A stretch of 64,000 nt of DNA, from NCBI GenBank assembly GCA_015179045.1, contig WHUZ01000002.1, positions 558,001-622,000 on the forward strand, given 5' to 3'. The notes under the pieces were generated by a model. That model searched no databases, was not told where the DNA came from, and worked only from the letters and a program-made list of their open reading frames with translations. Position numbers and translations under genes: made by a program. Shown one piece after another: positions 1 through 11,840 of this stretch (position 1 is its first letter; each line of letters starts with the position of its first letter). Origin of the DNA: Kalaharituber pfeilii (lineage: Eukaryota > Ascomycota > Pezizomycetes > Pezizales > Pezizaceae).

Positions 1-2
1 CA

Positions 3-263
3 GACGAGGCGGATGTATTGAGTGGAGAGCTGAGCACGAGATATGTGTTGGAAGTGAAGAGGTTGAACGATGAGGTTAGTACGCTAGCTAGAAGGAGGAG
101 ACGGACGACGTTAAAGTGGATGAGAAGAGGAGGGTATGTGTTGTTGGAGTGGGTAGTATTGGGGGTAATGTGGTGGGTTTGGTTGATTGTGGTGATTGTG
201 AGGTTGATGAGGATGATGTTTTCGGCGACACTGAAGGGCGTGAGGTGGGTGATGTGGCTGTAA
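3..263 (+). CDS. C-terminal end of a coiled-coil protein with a membrane anchor (partial)
   Basis: The reading frame is open from the left window edge to a TAA at 261-263, so only the last 86 or so residues are present. The visible part begins with a polar, helix-prone segment (ELSTRYVLEVKRLNDEV), continues with a basic patch of five arginines, and then has a long Trp/Val/Leu-rich hydrophobic stretch (LLEWVVLGVMWWVWLIVVIV) that reads as a tail anchor. It ends with a second weakly hydrophobic segment. This fits the tail of a larger fungal coiled-coil protein held in a membrane. I do not recognise the family, and the first residues come from an exon whose start lies outside the window. The T-rich sequence that follows would be its 3' UTR. 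Confidence 0.6.
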   Translation, partial: DEADVLSGELSTRYVLEVKRLNDEVSTLARRRRRTTLKWMRRGGYVLLEWVVLGVMWWVWLIVVIVRLMRMMFSATLKGVRWVMWL

Positions 264-1457
264 ATGGATAAGGTTGACGTTAATTTGGTTGGTGTTTCGA
301 GGCTCCTTTTTTTTTCCCGGAAGAGGGATGCGCACATGGTATTCTTTTCTTTTTTCGCATTTTGAGTACCTGTTGGGTTTTGTGAGGATTACCTTTTACC
401 ATGGTTGACGACGTATGGAGACGTACTACATACAGGTTTTAATGACTTTGTTTCTATTTTTTACTCATCTTTTTTTATTTTATTTTATTTTCTATCACTG
501 TTGACAGTACCAACTGCTTTGTTCTTATTTATAAGACGATTGGAAGGGCGTTATGGGTGTTTTTATCTTTTTCTTTCTACCATCCTCTCAGTTGATCTGG
601 TTCAGTTGGAAAGCGTTCTGTCTGGGTTCAGGAGCAAAGTTATATACATATAATATCCCCTCTTTCGTTCATTTCCCCCCCCCTTGGGTTTCCTCTTGCT
701 TATAGGAAAACCCTCGTTCTTCTAAAGTCTGCATATAGGTTTGCTGAAGTATATAATTACTGATAGAGCTGTTATATTTTTTTCATATTGAAGTTGTTAA
801 ATAGTCTTCGACGCTCCCCCACCTATCAAGTTATTTTGCTTGGAGTATATATTTGTATATCGAAGGTACATGATTATCACTACAGATATGCTACTTTTCA
901 TGTTTTTTTCCAAGATGTTTTTTCTTTGTTTCTTATTTTTATTTATTTATTTTTTTTTTTTTTAATTAGCAAATCTATGTACGATTTCAATTAAGATACT
1001 GGCCCCTCCTAGATTCGGTGATTGTCATGAGACACGACATCAAATCGACTCTCTGCTCCTCCCCACCCGCTCGTTGTAATCTACTCTGCTGCGTTTACAT
1101 AACTGAGCGTCCTCAACGTGGAACCGCACTCGCCGATTGTCGTCGCAAACTCTAACAAGGGAAAAAAAGTTTTTCCTTTTGCGACCTTTTTTTTTATTTT
1201 ATTTTTATTTTTTTCCAAAAAACCCGCTTTTTGATACTCTAGAAGGTCGTTGAATATGCAATAATCGAATGGGTCTCGCATTAAGCATTTCAGAGTCCAG
1301 TTACTTTGGTTGCATTTTAGGCCCCACGCTTAGCTTGAATCTGACGTAGGGGCTTCAGAGCTCAATATGCATTACAATCTGCCTTAGCATTTGTCAATCC
1401 AAGTTCCTGACACACGATCATACTGCTCCACCCTATTATTGCTAGACAAACACACCG
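264..1457. other. Intergenic, T-rich
   Basis: There is no supported gene here. The first half is strongly T-rich on the plus strand, with runs near 303-312 and 949-963, as expected for 3' UTR and low-complexity spacer. Short ORFs at 405-653 and 788-994 encode only hydrophobic low-complexity peptides that follow the T-richness. The stretch just before 1458 would be the 5' region of the next gene. Confidence 0.6.
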
Positions 1458-3492
1458 ATGGATCCGTTCACACCAGGCTATGGCGAATTTCAAGGAATAC
1501 CTAAACGAACACTTCCTGACGACACTGTCCAATATTCCATCTATATCCTTCAGCCGGGGCATCACTTGAAGACTCAATTGAAATCTAAGCTAGAGGATGT
1601 AAGAAAAGCTGCGACGAAGCTGGTCCACGACTGGGGGGAAGACTACATTTGGCAAAGAGACGAATTCAAGCTAGAGTTTCAAGAGCTCGAGGGTAAAAGC
1701 CGTGCTTCGAGGTGAACTCTGGTGAAGGGCACATTCTCACTAACAGCTTGTATAGGACTCCCTTACCTTTATGGAGAGACGGAATTTGGGGACTCCATTG
1801 AGGATGAATGGTTCATAGTTGCCATCTTACGTGAACTGAGCAAGAACTTCCCTGAACTGTGGATACGGTCAATTGACCCCCCCTTTCCATTGCTTCATTG
1901 TTCTATTTCTCGGAGTGCTGACTGTGGGCAAATTAATCAGTGTAGCCGACAACGATGGCGAATTCTTACTCATTGAAGCCGCAAATGCCCTCCCTTCATG
2001 GGTTAAACCTGAAATCATGGATAACAGAGTATGGATAAACTCCGGGCAATTGGTGTTGCTTGCAGAAAAAAATGCAACGACAGCTATAACTCTGAAAACA
2101 GCACTAGATATGATCAGATCCTCCAACAAACAACAGATTCAAAGGATTCGGCTTATCGAGGAAGAGGCATTTTACAGAGTTTCGAAGTACGTCAAAAGCT
2201 TCACTTTCTTCTATATCTGCTAAGGAAGGATGAAGGTTCCCTGCCGCGGCTCGTGACCACTTGCACTATGGGCTGGCAAAGATCCCTCGCAAAGTTGCAC
2301 TCATATTGCGTGAACGCCCACAATACATTTCGGCTGCTGTAGAGCAGTTTTATCTCCGTGACCCAATCAGCCTCAAGGTATATGAAACACTCCCCCCATA
2401 ATTGTGCATAATACGCTGACTGATTATGAGGCTTGTAAAGCAATGAGAATATTTGACCCTAGCGACAGTGTCACGGTCTCTGTTAGATTCACGAAAGTTT
2501 TGTACGCGCAGTTGAGAAGTCAGGATTTTGACCCTCCGGCTGGGGTAGGGTTTACTATACCCGTTAGACCCCAAGGAGGTGCACAGAGCAAGGAATTCAT
2601 TGCCGCTGATGTTGGAATGAAGGTGGCATGTGGGTTTGAAATGTTGGTGGATTCGGAGATCAAGAGTGTAAGTATCATTCGTAACGTGACCTACAGGAGA
2701 AAAATAATACTAACAGAGCTACAGAAAAAGGAAGAGGCCATTGCTGACGACATCAGAAAGATCCTTAGTAGCAAAATTCCGCCAACAGACACGGAGATTT
2801 CAACATGGTCAAAACGGGATGATCCGGACAACTGGCTAGACATTGATTACAACGAATTTGACCAAAATTTACAAGGAAAGTCAGGAAAGCAGCAAAAGCC
2901 GGGGATTGGGAAAATTTTTTCCGGTTATGGTCATAAAGCTGCGGAAGAAAACCTGAAAAAGATGGTTGAAAGATTTGAAAAGTTTCTCAATGATGAAAAT
3001 GCTGGTTTCGATGGTGTCGAACTAGATGAAGACGACGAACCTAGTGATGACGAGGATAGTAGTGACGAGGATGAAGATGAGGATGCTGGAGTCAGTTTTG
3101 ATGAAGCTGAATTTGAACGAATGATGAGAGAAATGATGGGCCTTCCTTCAGACGAAAAGTCTGACAGGGCTGATGAAGAGGAGGAAATAAGAAGAGTGAT
3201 GTCCCAGGTTGAAGCCGAGCTCAAGGAAGAGGGTGTCATAGAGGCTGTCGAAAGGCCTCGGGTCCAGGAAGTTCAGGAAGGGGATAGCGATATCGATGAG
3301 GATGGCAGTGATGTCAACATTGACTTTAACCTGGCCAAAAACATTCTAGAGAGCTTCAAAAGCCAGGGAGGTATGGCAGGGCCTGGGGGAAACCTATTGG
3401 CAAGTATGGGTATTGCCCTACCCAGGGACGAAGGAGAGTCAGATATGGGTGGCCCGAAAAGGAAAGGGAAAGGGAAGGAGAGACTGGATTAA
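1458..3492 (+). CDS. Ecdysoneless/SGT1-family regulatory protein (six exons)
   Basis: I place exons at 1458-1692, 1756-1867, 1941-2186, 2236-2377, 2431-2667 and 2725-3492. They join in frame to 579 residues. The family (Ecd, also called SGT1 in fungi; not the Hsp90 co-chaperone) acts in cell-cycle and glycolytic-gene regulation and in pre-mRNA splicing. Support comes from the N-terminal half: YSIYILQPG, DWGEDYIWQRDEFKL, LPYLYGETEFGDSIEDEW, WIRVADNDGEFLLIEAANAL, PEIMDNRVWINSGQL and VEQFYLRDPISLK. All are characteristic of the family and appear in the right order across the joins. The C-terminal third is very acidic (DEDDEPSDDEDSSDEDEDED), also typical, and ends in a basic KRKGKGKERLD tail. The 57 nt intron at 2668-2724 is a multiple of three without stops, so a naive ORF reads through it. 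Its GTAAGT...TACTAAC...ACAG signals are nearly ideal. Confidence 0.9.
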
Positions 3493-3795
3493 GTTGAGAT
3501 TCACGTGACTGTAGCTAGCTCAGCTTTAGTAGAGGGTGGCCATAAACAAATACTTTTCGGACGTTAGATTCTCAGTGCTTGTAAGCTCTTTAACATACTC
3601 CGTAAACCGAAGATAAAAACCCCGCCTGCCAGCGGCGGATGCTGATGGGGCCCCGAAGTTTCGTATTGTGCGTCAGACACCATGGGGTTTTACAGTGGGT
3701 ATATTTACAGCAGCTTCCAGAATCTACCGGCTCCTCGAGCCTACGTTAACACCTTGCATCGACAGAAAGTACAAATTGTAGCAGAGCCAGGACAG

Positions 3796-3827
<32 letters not shown>

Positions 3828-4120
3828 TCTTGTTACTCATTACAGATCTGGATGAGGTGCTGTACAGTTAGAGCACTCGTACATTTGCAGACTAGCGTAA
3901 CCCCCGGCTAAGTCAGATCTTATCTTATCATAGTTGCATCTGGCTAAAAAAGTTTATTGCAACAACAGCAGCGACCCCACCAAAGTAATAAGATCAGTTT
4001 ACTTTGAAAACTTCCCAACCGACAAAATCTCACAAGTGCCCTTCTCTCTTTGAATAACTTTCAGTTACCGAAATATTAAAAACTAGGGAACTCAATTAGA
4101 TTTCGAATCACGTTTTACAC
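3493..4120. other. Intergenic between the SGT1-family gene and PNO1
   Basis: This is the 3' end of one gene and the promoter of the next. A T homopolymer of about 21 occurs at 3799-3819. No ORF or RNA gene is supported. Confidence 0.6.
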
Positions 4121-5111
4121 ATGCCTGCTCCAACAGCTCTTTTACGACCAACTGCGGGAGAGGGTCCGGTGGTGCAACCGACACCTGCTCCAACTGCTGA
4201 TGGTACTTCCCAACACTTACTCACATCACTGTCAGACCTATTGCTAACTCTCTCCTAAAGATGACGATGTCATAATTGATGTCTCTGCCGCTGCACCAGC
4301 GCAGGAGCCTGTACCAGCTCAGAATGAGGAGGATGCTGACATGCACATTGACGAGGAGGGTCGACCGCATTTCGCCCCGGCAAAGCCATTAGTATTGTCA
4401 CCCATTTTCTTTTTTTTTTATTTTTTGCTGTTACATATAGCGGCCTTTTCTTTTTTCTAATCAAATTGAGTTGAAACCAGAGGGATATAAAAAAAGGCGA
4501 AACTCGAAAGGTGCCAATTCCTCCACACCGCATGACGCCGATAAAATCTTCGTGGACAAAGATCTATCCCCCACTTGTAGAGCATTTGAAGCTCCAAGTT
4601 CGAATGAACCTCAAAGATCGTGCTGTTGAGCTGCGGTCTTCAAAGCATACTACCGACCCATCCGCGCTACAGAAGGGTGCTGACTTCATCCGAGCCTTTT
4701 CGCTTGGGTTCGATGTGGATGATGCGATTGCCCTGTTACGATTGGACGACCTGTACATAGAAACATTCGAAATCAAGGATGTGAAGACGCTCAATGGCGA
4801 CCATCTAAGCCGCGCAATCGGTCGTATTGCAGGAAAGGATGGGAAGACAAAGTTTGCTATTGAGAACACAACCCGCACTAGGGTAGTTCTTGCAGATAGC
4901 AAGATACATATTCTTGGTGGATTCCAAAACATCAGGATTGCACGGGAGGCTGTAGTTAGCCTTATCTTGGGAAGTCCGCCGGTATGTTCATTTTCCACCT
5001 CTCTCCTCATCCCCATCTGAGAGTTATCACTGATGAAGGAACTGCAATTTTCAGGGCAAGGTGTATGGAAACCTCCGGACAATTGCCGCACGGCAAAAAG
5101 AGCGATTCTAA
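4121..5111 (+). CDS. PNO1: Pre-rRNA processing protein Pno1/Dim2 (KH domain)
   Basis: Exons 4121-4202, 4261-4391, 4481-4981 and 5055-5111 give a 256-residue protein, close to the usual length. Pno1 is a nucleolar and cytoplasmic 40S assembly factor. It binds the 3' end of 18S rRNA, guides the Nob1 cut and recruits the Dim1 dimethylase. The N-terminus is acidic and Pro/Ala-rich. The conserved core then follows: TRKVPIPPHRMTP, LKLQVRMNLK, FIRAFSLGFDVDDAIALLRL and FEIKDVKTLNGDHLSRAIGR. The KH segment IAGKDGKTKFAIENTTRTR comes next, then KIHILGGFQNIRIAREA. The last exon supplies the invariant tail GKVYGNLRTIAARQKERF. The four exons agree with this family alignment from end to end, so the identification is secure. 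The start is the first ATG, just before a normal coding frame. Confidence 0.95.
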
Positions 5112-6365
5112 GTACTTTGGCTTACCGGTATATGTTTGATGCCTTTTTTTCAATTCTTTAATTGCCCTTTCTGGATTAGCCCCCCTGTCCCCAGGCGTTA
5201 GTTGTATTTATGGATTATGCTTTGGGAATTTGTCGTTATGCTCAATGGATGGGTTTTGCAGAACATGATATGAATAACATGGCCATGGATTCAGTTCCAC
5301 AAAGACATTATGACTCTCCGCGATATGTTATGCTCAGATAGCACTCTGACGGGAACTTCCTGTGATGTTCTAAACACCGGTTGGTGTAATGCTGGCTTCA
5401 AGTGGGACTCAAATTAGCTTGAGAACGGCTTCTGAGTGTCAAGAAGTGTTTGGGGTGGAGCCAGTTGTACTCCTTGCTGGGGGCTACTTTTAGACTGCGG
5501 ATTGGGAAGATAGTGCCGTTGGCGTCCGAGAGATACAGGAGTGTGTCATGGCGGTGTCATTTAGACCATTAGGTATACCCTAAGCTGCAGTAGAAAAGCA
5601 CAGAAAGGGTCTACAGAGAAACTCGTCTAGCAGTACGACACTCAGTTTGCGATTGGGCGGTGTTGTGTTATATAGGGCGAGGATGAAGGATTAAATAGGA
5701 GGAGCCGACTGGTGTAGATCTCTGTTTCTTTTATGCTATGTATAGTATAGAGGCATGTAGTATGGTACTAACAAGCTGAACTGTCTCATTCAATTGGCGT
5801 CGCCCAAACACTGCAGAAGAGCAGCTGCAGGGCCAGCTGTATGTATCTTTCGTGATCGACCTAGAAGGTGATGAGGAGGAAGATGTAAATACTCCTTTAC
5901 TCGATTCTATTCTGGCGGCTGGTTTCAGCACACCGTGACCTAGCTGTTAAGTCTCTAAACTAGTCTCCTCCTTTTGCACGCCTGAGGAGGAGGAGGAGGA
6001 GGAGGAGGAGGAGCTTAGTGATGTGTTTGTAAGTGCACTGCACAGGAATTGATCGAGGTTCGCTAGGGTTTTGTAGTAGAGGTTTATCGCATGAATTAAA
6101 GTGAGTAATGAATGCATACAAGAAAGGAGACTGGTCGCTGAAGAGCAATCACGAGCAGTAGTCAAACGAATATTCATGACCATAGATTCTTCAGCAGTAA
6201 CTTAGATTTTGCTCCGAAATGCTCAGTAGTGTCTCGTCACCTGTATAACATCTTGTATACTACATATATATTACAACGAATCTGCTACTATTGCAATTTT
6301 CCCTTAACGTTTGGCTATAGTACACTTTTTCAAGTTCATGAATCATACATACCATCAATGATAAA
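5112..6365. other. Convergent intergenic region between PNO1 and MMM1
   Basis: This separates the 3' ends of two convergent genes. It contains short ORFs that are not conserved-looking and a GAG trinucleotide run. No gene could be supported. Confidence 0.55.
5984..6013. repeat. GAG trinucleotide repeat, 10 units
   Basis: Ten perfect GAG units follow 'gcacgcct'. A minus-strand ORF read across it gives only poly-Ser or poly-Leu, so it is treated as a microsatellite. Confidence 0.95.
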
Positions 6366-7755
6366 TTAGGTATGAACTGTGGAACCCCTACTTCTCAACT
6401 CCCCTGCTAATCCAGCTCCTGTATTCAGTCCAGAGCCCTCTCCAGTTACTGTGACACTGCTTCCACCTGTTCCTGCTGGGCCCTCTCTTGTAGTCTTCTT
6501 TCGAGGCCAGAGGCTTGGTAGCACAATTTGCTGAAATCGTGGCTCGACGCAACGCTCATCAATCCAATTGTGAATTCTACTTTCCACAAGTTGGGCTATC
6601 TTGGGGACGTCCTGAAGCCGGCTTCGAGAGCCAACGAGAGAACGGACGGATATGTCAAGACGATAGTCATCGGAAAAAGAGAATTGAAGAGTTGTAAATT
6701 GATTCTCGGGGCTTTCTTTGTTGCTATTGCTTCCTTTACCGTTAGAAGCATGATTAGTATTAGATGAATCGCTTTCTTCTGAAGTTGGTGTTGGTGGTGA
6801 TGAGGGGACAAAAGATATTGAGAGCTGGGAGGCATTAGTGACCTATCAGGAGGTATTATCGAACAGAAAATACATACAGTTCCTGTAAACTGGACGATAG
6901 ATACTGCCAGAGCAACCGGCAAGACTGCAACCAATGGTTTAGGATAATTAAGTAGCAGCTTCGTCTCTATCCCAAGTGTGATGAGATCACTGAGATCAAC
7001 ATCCATTCTTGCCTGTAGTTTCCCCCCAACTGCCCCATCTGTGCCCTCCACAGGGCAAATTCTACAATTGCTAAATATAGGGAAGTCCTCCCCAAGACTA
7101 ACTTCTGTCACTTTAATTGTATCCACAAAATTGGGTTTGTGTGGGCCGTTCAGAACGGAATTCAATGAAGCGAGAATAGCATTGTCTGTTCTTGCGTCTT
7201 CTCGGAATTGTGCAATCGCCTGGGCAACAAGAACGTTGAACCAGTCGAGGGTTTCAGGCTGGTGTGAATCCACATTGTAGAACGTTTTTGAGAGGATTGT
7301 TGTTGTAGTCAATGGCGGAGTCGAACGGAGAACAGAAGAACGTTTCTTCCTAAGAAGGCGATCCTCATGTCTACCTGTATAGTCTCGTTAGCTCAAAAGT
7401 CCTAGGCAATAGTGTCAGTTGAGCATAATACTATACCACGAGCTTTTTCTCTTCGACGTTGAGTAGAGCTGGGAAGAATCGTCTTCGAGCCATCACCGGA
7501 GGGTTCGCCGAAGATAAAGTATTTGATGAAAGCTGACAGGACTATGATTACACTTAGCTGGCCAATAAGAAATCCCTGTGCAAAAGACCAACTTCAGAGT
7601 TTTCATCAGTCAACCATTTTTGAACACAAGAGGCTTTTAACTGCTCGACGGAATTGTTCATTTGAATCATGTGTATAGGTGAAATTAATGCGAGAAGGGG
7701 GCATTATACTTTGACCCTGATGATTGCTTAGTGGCTGAGAGATGCTGGTTGACAT
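6366..7755 (-). CDS. MMM1: ERMES complex subunit Mmm1 (SMP domain)
   Basis: On the minus strand the exons are 7755-7642, 7575-7437, 7374-6878 and 6824-6366, giving about 402 residues. Mmm1 is the ER-membrane subunit of ERMES, which tethers ER to mitochondria and moves phospholipids between them through its SMP domain. After a short luminal N-terminus comes the single membrane segment ([20 protein letters not shown]). The SMP domain follows with [71 protein letters not shown] and [20 protein letters not shown]. The last exon carries [29 protein letters not shown] and [17 protein letters not shown]. The 53 nt intron at 6825-6877 is read through in frame by a long ORF that would destroy the end of the SMP domain. 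The end of exon 1 is uncertain: donors at 7641 and 7614 both keep frame. Confidence 0.93.
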
Positions 7756-8199
7756 ATTCTGCTAGAGGGAGAGGAAGCTCTATAAGAACATTAGTCTTAA
7801 CTCAACTTCACAACATTGCTCACAAGATACTCGCTTCTGGTAGGCAAAAAAGACCGAAGCGTTGGCGTTCAGGATCAAGGGCTGTAGAATTGAAGTCTTA
7901 CCTTGACCGGGCATAGTGAACTGTATATTGCGGACCTCAAACTGTTGACGTCGACGGGTCCAGGTTTCTGTGTTAATCAATTAATCTGTGTGACATGGTA
8001 GTGCGCATCGCCAGCATGGGTAGATTGTGTGACGGATGACTAGTCATGGATGAGGCTGAGTTGTTAGATGGAGCTTCTTGACAATCTTGGCATCTGGCTA
8101 CACAAAGGGCATTCGATCTGAGTATCATATGCCCCTGAACCACCACACCCTCGTCACAAGCATATCACCGAGTACTCGGATATAGATACTTTTATTTTC
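7756..8199. other. Divergent intergenic region upstream of MMM1
   Basis: This lies between the MMM1 start and a small plus-strand gene model, so it probably holds both promoters. A minus-strand ORF here (7780-7980) has no recognisable content and is treated as MMM1 5' UTR. Confidence 0.5.
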
Positions 8200-8534
8200 A
8201 TGCCAATTCAGTACCCGCAGCTGCAGCAGCTCACGAACGAACAGTCGCCTCTGGTACTTAAGGTAGACTTTACGTACGCCATACAGATCTTAATTGTTAC
8301 AGGGACTGATTTGTGGCAACTTAGTTGAAAGCCTTTTCGCAATCTGTCATCACCATGTTTACTCTTTCGGAAGAAACAAAGGTATCACCACACCGGTGCA
8401 CCAGTACATCTGTTTTTCAGTCGGCATCTTCAAAAACTAACGGACCATTACTTAGGAGCGGATCTCTAGGCTCATTGATGTTGGCCGTGTTGCTGTACAC
8501 TAGTATGTTCTTGTCACTACAATTCTTCAGATAG
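8200..8534 (+). CDS. Small predicted membrane protein, unknown function
   Basis: I infer three short exons: 8200-8262, 8303-8381 and 8470-8534. Together they give 68 residues beginning MPIQYPQLQQLTNEQSPLVL and ending SMFLSLQFFR. The parts fit: the ATG is followed by an amphipathic N-terminus, the second exon has a hydrophobic run ending in a distinctive HHHVYSFGRNK, and the third is a clean hydrophobic helix. The donors (GTAGAC, GTATCA) and acceptors (TTACAG, CTCTAG) are acceptable and frame is kept throughout. No part is long enough to appear as a convincing single ORF. I do not recognise the family. The first intron is only 40 nt and the last acceptor was chosen because others run into stops, so the model could be wrong. 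Confidence 0.42.
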
Positions 8535-9941
8535 CCCAAATGCTAATTCTACCCAGTGGCTATATTCCGTTGATTTTGTATCTTGGTACGCTACAAATTG
8601 GCTCATCCTGACCACTTGAGAGGCGAGGTAATCATGCTCATGCGTGTTAACAGGTTACACTCGGAGCAATCCGAAGCCCGCTCTGATTCGGTCAGCCTAG
8701 ATTCAAAATCTCTGTCGAACAAGGCCGTTGCTAATATCTCATAGATTGATATCTCCATTGGCATAATTCCGCTCTAATATAGAAGTAATGGCCTCATGGG
8801 AGGGCTTGGAATATTTTCTGGTCGTATTCTTGCACGTAGTGTTGAGCATTCGATTTCTCTGTTGTACGATTAGTTGTGTCATTCTCTTGATATCGCTGTC
8901 TTGGAAATTTTTTTTTTATCTCGTTATCATCACGTGCAAAGTTGTTATCAGCAAAAGGGTAGAGGCATGTAAGCCACACTGGCTAGAAAGCAGGCAAACA
9001 GGGGCAAAAGTCTGTGGCACAAGAACAGAAGAGCAAGGTAGAGAAAAGGAAACACAACGCAGCCGTGCCCGAATATCTCATGCCCAGTCTTGAGCGAGTA
9101 CGAAATGTAGTCCTGCACGAAAATTCCACGGCGGCTCAATAAGTTTGATCAAGGGCGCAGGACAAAATTGCGGCCACTACGGAGTACTAGTATTTTGTCC
9201 AGAGATTTTACTTGATTGCGCCTGCGCTTCTGCCGATCCGCCCCCCAGCGCCATGAGCAGCCACGGACAGCACGCGGTCGTCGAACTGTCGCCGGCCGAC
9301 CTTCAGGCTTTCCACACTTGTGGCGCACGTGACCCCCCGCGGGTCTTGGCACAGCCCTAGCCGGGTGATAAGCTCGATGACTTTCGAGCTGCATGACCCA
9401 CAGGCTCCCCGGACACTGACTCTGAGCCCTCGCTGTTACTCTCTCGTTCCCCATAAACGGTCTGACGTATATCCGCAGCCGCAGCGGCACTGAGGATTCA
9501 TCCATCTCTTCCGATAGCAGGTGATGATAGTACAAAAGCCCCCACGGCCCAAAGGAAGCGCTGATTCCAGTTGATTCCTCCCCAGGATTTCCCCAGAGTC
9601 GCCACTGTCAGAACCAGCAGCAACCATCGTTCAGCTCGCACTGCCCAAGTTCAAAAGAGTGACTTTCCGCAACAATTATATACATCCATATGCTATTACA
9701 GTATTGTAGTTTTGGATAACAGACGTTTCCTCCAGCTTACGCATTTCCCTCAATATTCATGTTCCGAAGGCTGCTTCCTTACTTCGTGTCACTGAGAATA
9801 ACCCGAATCTGCACCGAAGCCACAGCACCTCCGGAAGGAACATTAAGCTAGCTTGTGAGATCGAGCAGAAGCTGCCAAACCGCAACATATATTCACCGCT
9901 CGGTACCAGCACCGTATTCACCAAAATCTACCAGCAGCACA
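8535..9941. other. Intergenic, upstream of ATG14
   Basis: No gene is supported. The section around 9220-9360 is GC-rich, unlike the rest, and reads as a promoter-type region. ORFs on both strands here (for example 9149-9535 minus) have no family-like motifs and mirror each other. Confidence 0.5.
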
Positions 9942-11317
9942 ATGCAATGCGACATCTGTGAACGAGAGTCGCTTCGCATGTGTTGCTCCCCATGCGCAAG
10001 GCACACCTTATGGCCTCTGCGCTATGACACGATTCTCCGAACCTCTGAAAAGGTAGCTGCCGAGGAGAAAATCAATGCTTATCTCACTGCAAAACCCCCA
10101 GAGGCTGCGCGGCCTGGGGTAAAGGATCTATCTGCCCTTGATGGCAAGGAGGTCAAATCGTTACGAGTTCAAACCGAAGAGTCTAAGCTCATTATTTCCA
10201 AAATAATGGAGGAAAATGACAAAGTGAGGACGGAGATTGATGAGGGTAAATAGCTCTCGTCCACAGCGAATAGTTTGGACTGTGCTAACTTCATCTGTCT
10301 ACCTAGCGAAGGAGCGAATAGCAGCTCTGAAAGAACTCAATAAATCGCGCAAGCTTACTTTCCATGAATATAATAAAGGGTTGCGGGACCGGAGAGTAGT
10401 AGCCCTCGAGAATATACAAAAGGAAACAAAGAGAACTAGGCAGAGATGGAATATTGTACAAACGAAAATCGCGGACGCCAGGTCATATCTATGTTATGAA
10501 GCTGCCTCGTTGTACGGACTCAAACAAAGGAGAAGAAGGGGTGGAATAATTGAGTACTTCATAGGCGGAAACTCGATTCCCAGTTTCCAAGACTTAGCTG
10601 GTAAGTCACTTGATACCTGTACAATTATAAAGTTAACGGCATGCAGTCCATCCCCCAATTTTAACTACGACAACATTTGGTCACCTTTGCAACCTGTTAA
10701 TGCTTATATCCGACTACTGTGGTATTAAGTTACCTTACGAAATTGTTCTTCCTGGAAAGCATTCGCAGTACCCAAGCATTAAGACACCAAATAATCCACT
10801 ATCTCGCTTAGTCCATCTTGACAGCCCCCTTACTGACTTGTTCCGCGAGAACTCGAACGATTATACGCTTTTCCTGGAAGGCGCTTCAATGTTAGCATAC
10901 AATATTGCATGGCTGTGCTTAACACAAGGAATGGAAATCGCAAATGTAGAGGAGGCCATGCACCCTGGGAAAAATTTATATACGCTTCTGATAGGTGGAG
11001 GGCATGGACCAAGTTCTAACTTTGGCCGTTGGAGTCATGCTACCACAGGCGGGGGCTTTTTAGGCGGGAAAGAAGGCTATCTTCTCACCAGGGAATGGAA
11101 TATTGACCTGCGAGAGATTGTGAAGAAGCTAGAAATGATAGTTCACGGCCAAAATATGAAACTTGAATGGGATTTAGTAGAGGAGGTGGTAGGTGAAGAC
11201 GAAGAAGAGACGTTCTCCGGCCTTGAGAAGGTAAGCACAAAAAGAGGAACTCAAGGATACAGAAATGTATCTGAGCCAACCGGTTGGACAAAAGTAAGGG
11301 CAAAGGCCGGCAGCTGA
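9942..11317 (+). CDS. ATG14: Autophagy-related protein Atg14/UVRAG family
   Basis: Exons 9942-10245, 10307-10600 and 10647-11317 encode 422 residues. Atg14 directs the Vps34 phosphatidylinositol 3-kinase complex to the phagophore. The protein opens with a CxxC pair, MQCDICERESLRMCCSPCAR, as in fungal Atg14. A long coiled coil follows (about residues 35-160, KELNKSRKLTFHEYNKGLR and onwards). The C-terminal half matches the family: the exon join gives FGHLCNLLMLISDYCGIKLP, then EIVLPGKH, LFLEGASMLAYNIAWLCLTQ and GKNLYTLLIG. The two introns (61 and 46 nt) have GTAAAT/GTAAGT donors, and joining them restores conserved sequence at both sites. The alternative name is a Vps38/UVRAG-type subunit of the same kinase complex, since the two share this domain. 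The zinc-like N-terminus favours Atg14. Confidence 0.82.
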
Positions 11318-11840
11318 GCCTAAGTGCTACTCCCTTAATCATCCTTTCTACACTCTTCAGACTTGTAAATTGGTGACTATACAATTCATGCTTGGAGTTT
11401 TGGGAATTCGTTGCTTTATGTATCCCATGGTGTCATATCGGGAGGACTTCTATTCAAATCATACGCTATATTGGGGATGGCGTTGGGTTATATATATATT
11501 TGTGTCTACACTCATTTACCTTTGCCTTTCTATACCCTACTGCTAAATTTTTGTATTGTATATAAAATTTCTTTAAGATATCAATACGCAAGTAGGCAAT
11601 AACAAGAAGACAACAAGAAATGAATAAAAGAAACGTGCGAAAAGATGATTGTGAACTCAAATCCAATGGTTTTTTTGCTGATGTTCTCTTAGGAATATCG
11701 CTGCCAACCCAATATACATAAGCAATTCATGATACTGTATCCAGACTCCCCTCCAATGCAACACGTTGCCAAAAAATCTAACCAATGATTTCCTCCATCG
11801 AATCATCCCAAGTCCCTACAACAATATTCAATCTTTAAAA
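11318..11840. other. Convergent intergenic region between ATG14 and APQ12
   Basis: This is an AT-rich region between two 3' ends. It holds only short ORFs and nothing supportable. Confidence 0.6.

Noticed and set aside
4564..5091. 175-codon minus-strand ORF
   Set aside because: Antisense to PNO1, whose KH domain is clear on the plus strand.
6596..7312. 238-codon minus-strand ORF reading through to 6596
   Set aside because: It reads through the 53 nt MMM1 intron (6825-6877) and then leaves the SMP domain frame.
9149..9535. 128-codon minus-strand Arg-rich ORF
   Set aside because: The GC-rich promoter-like region is open on both strands and nothing resembles a family.
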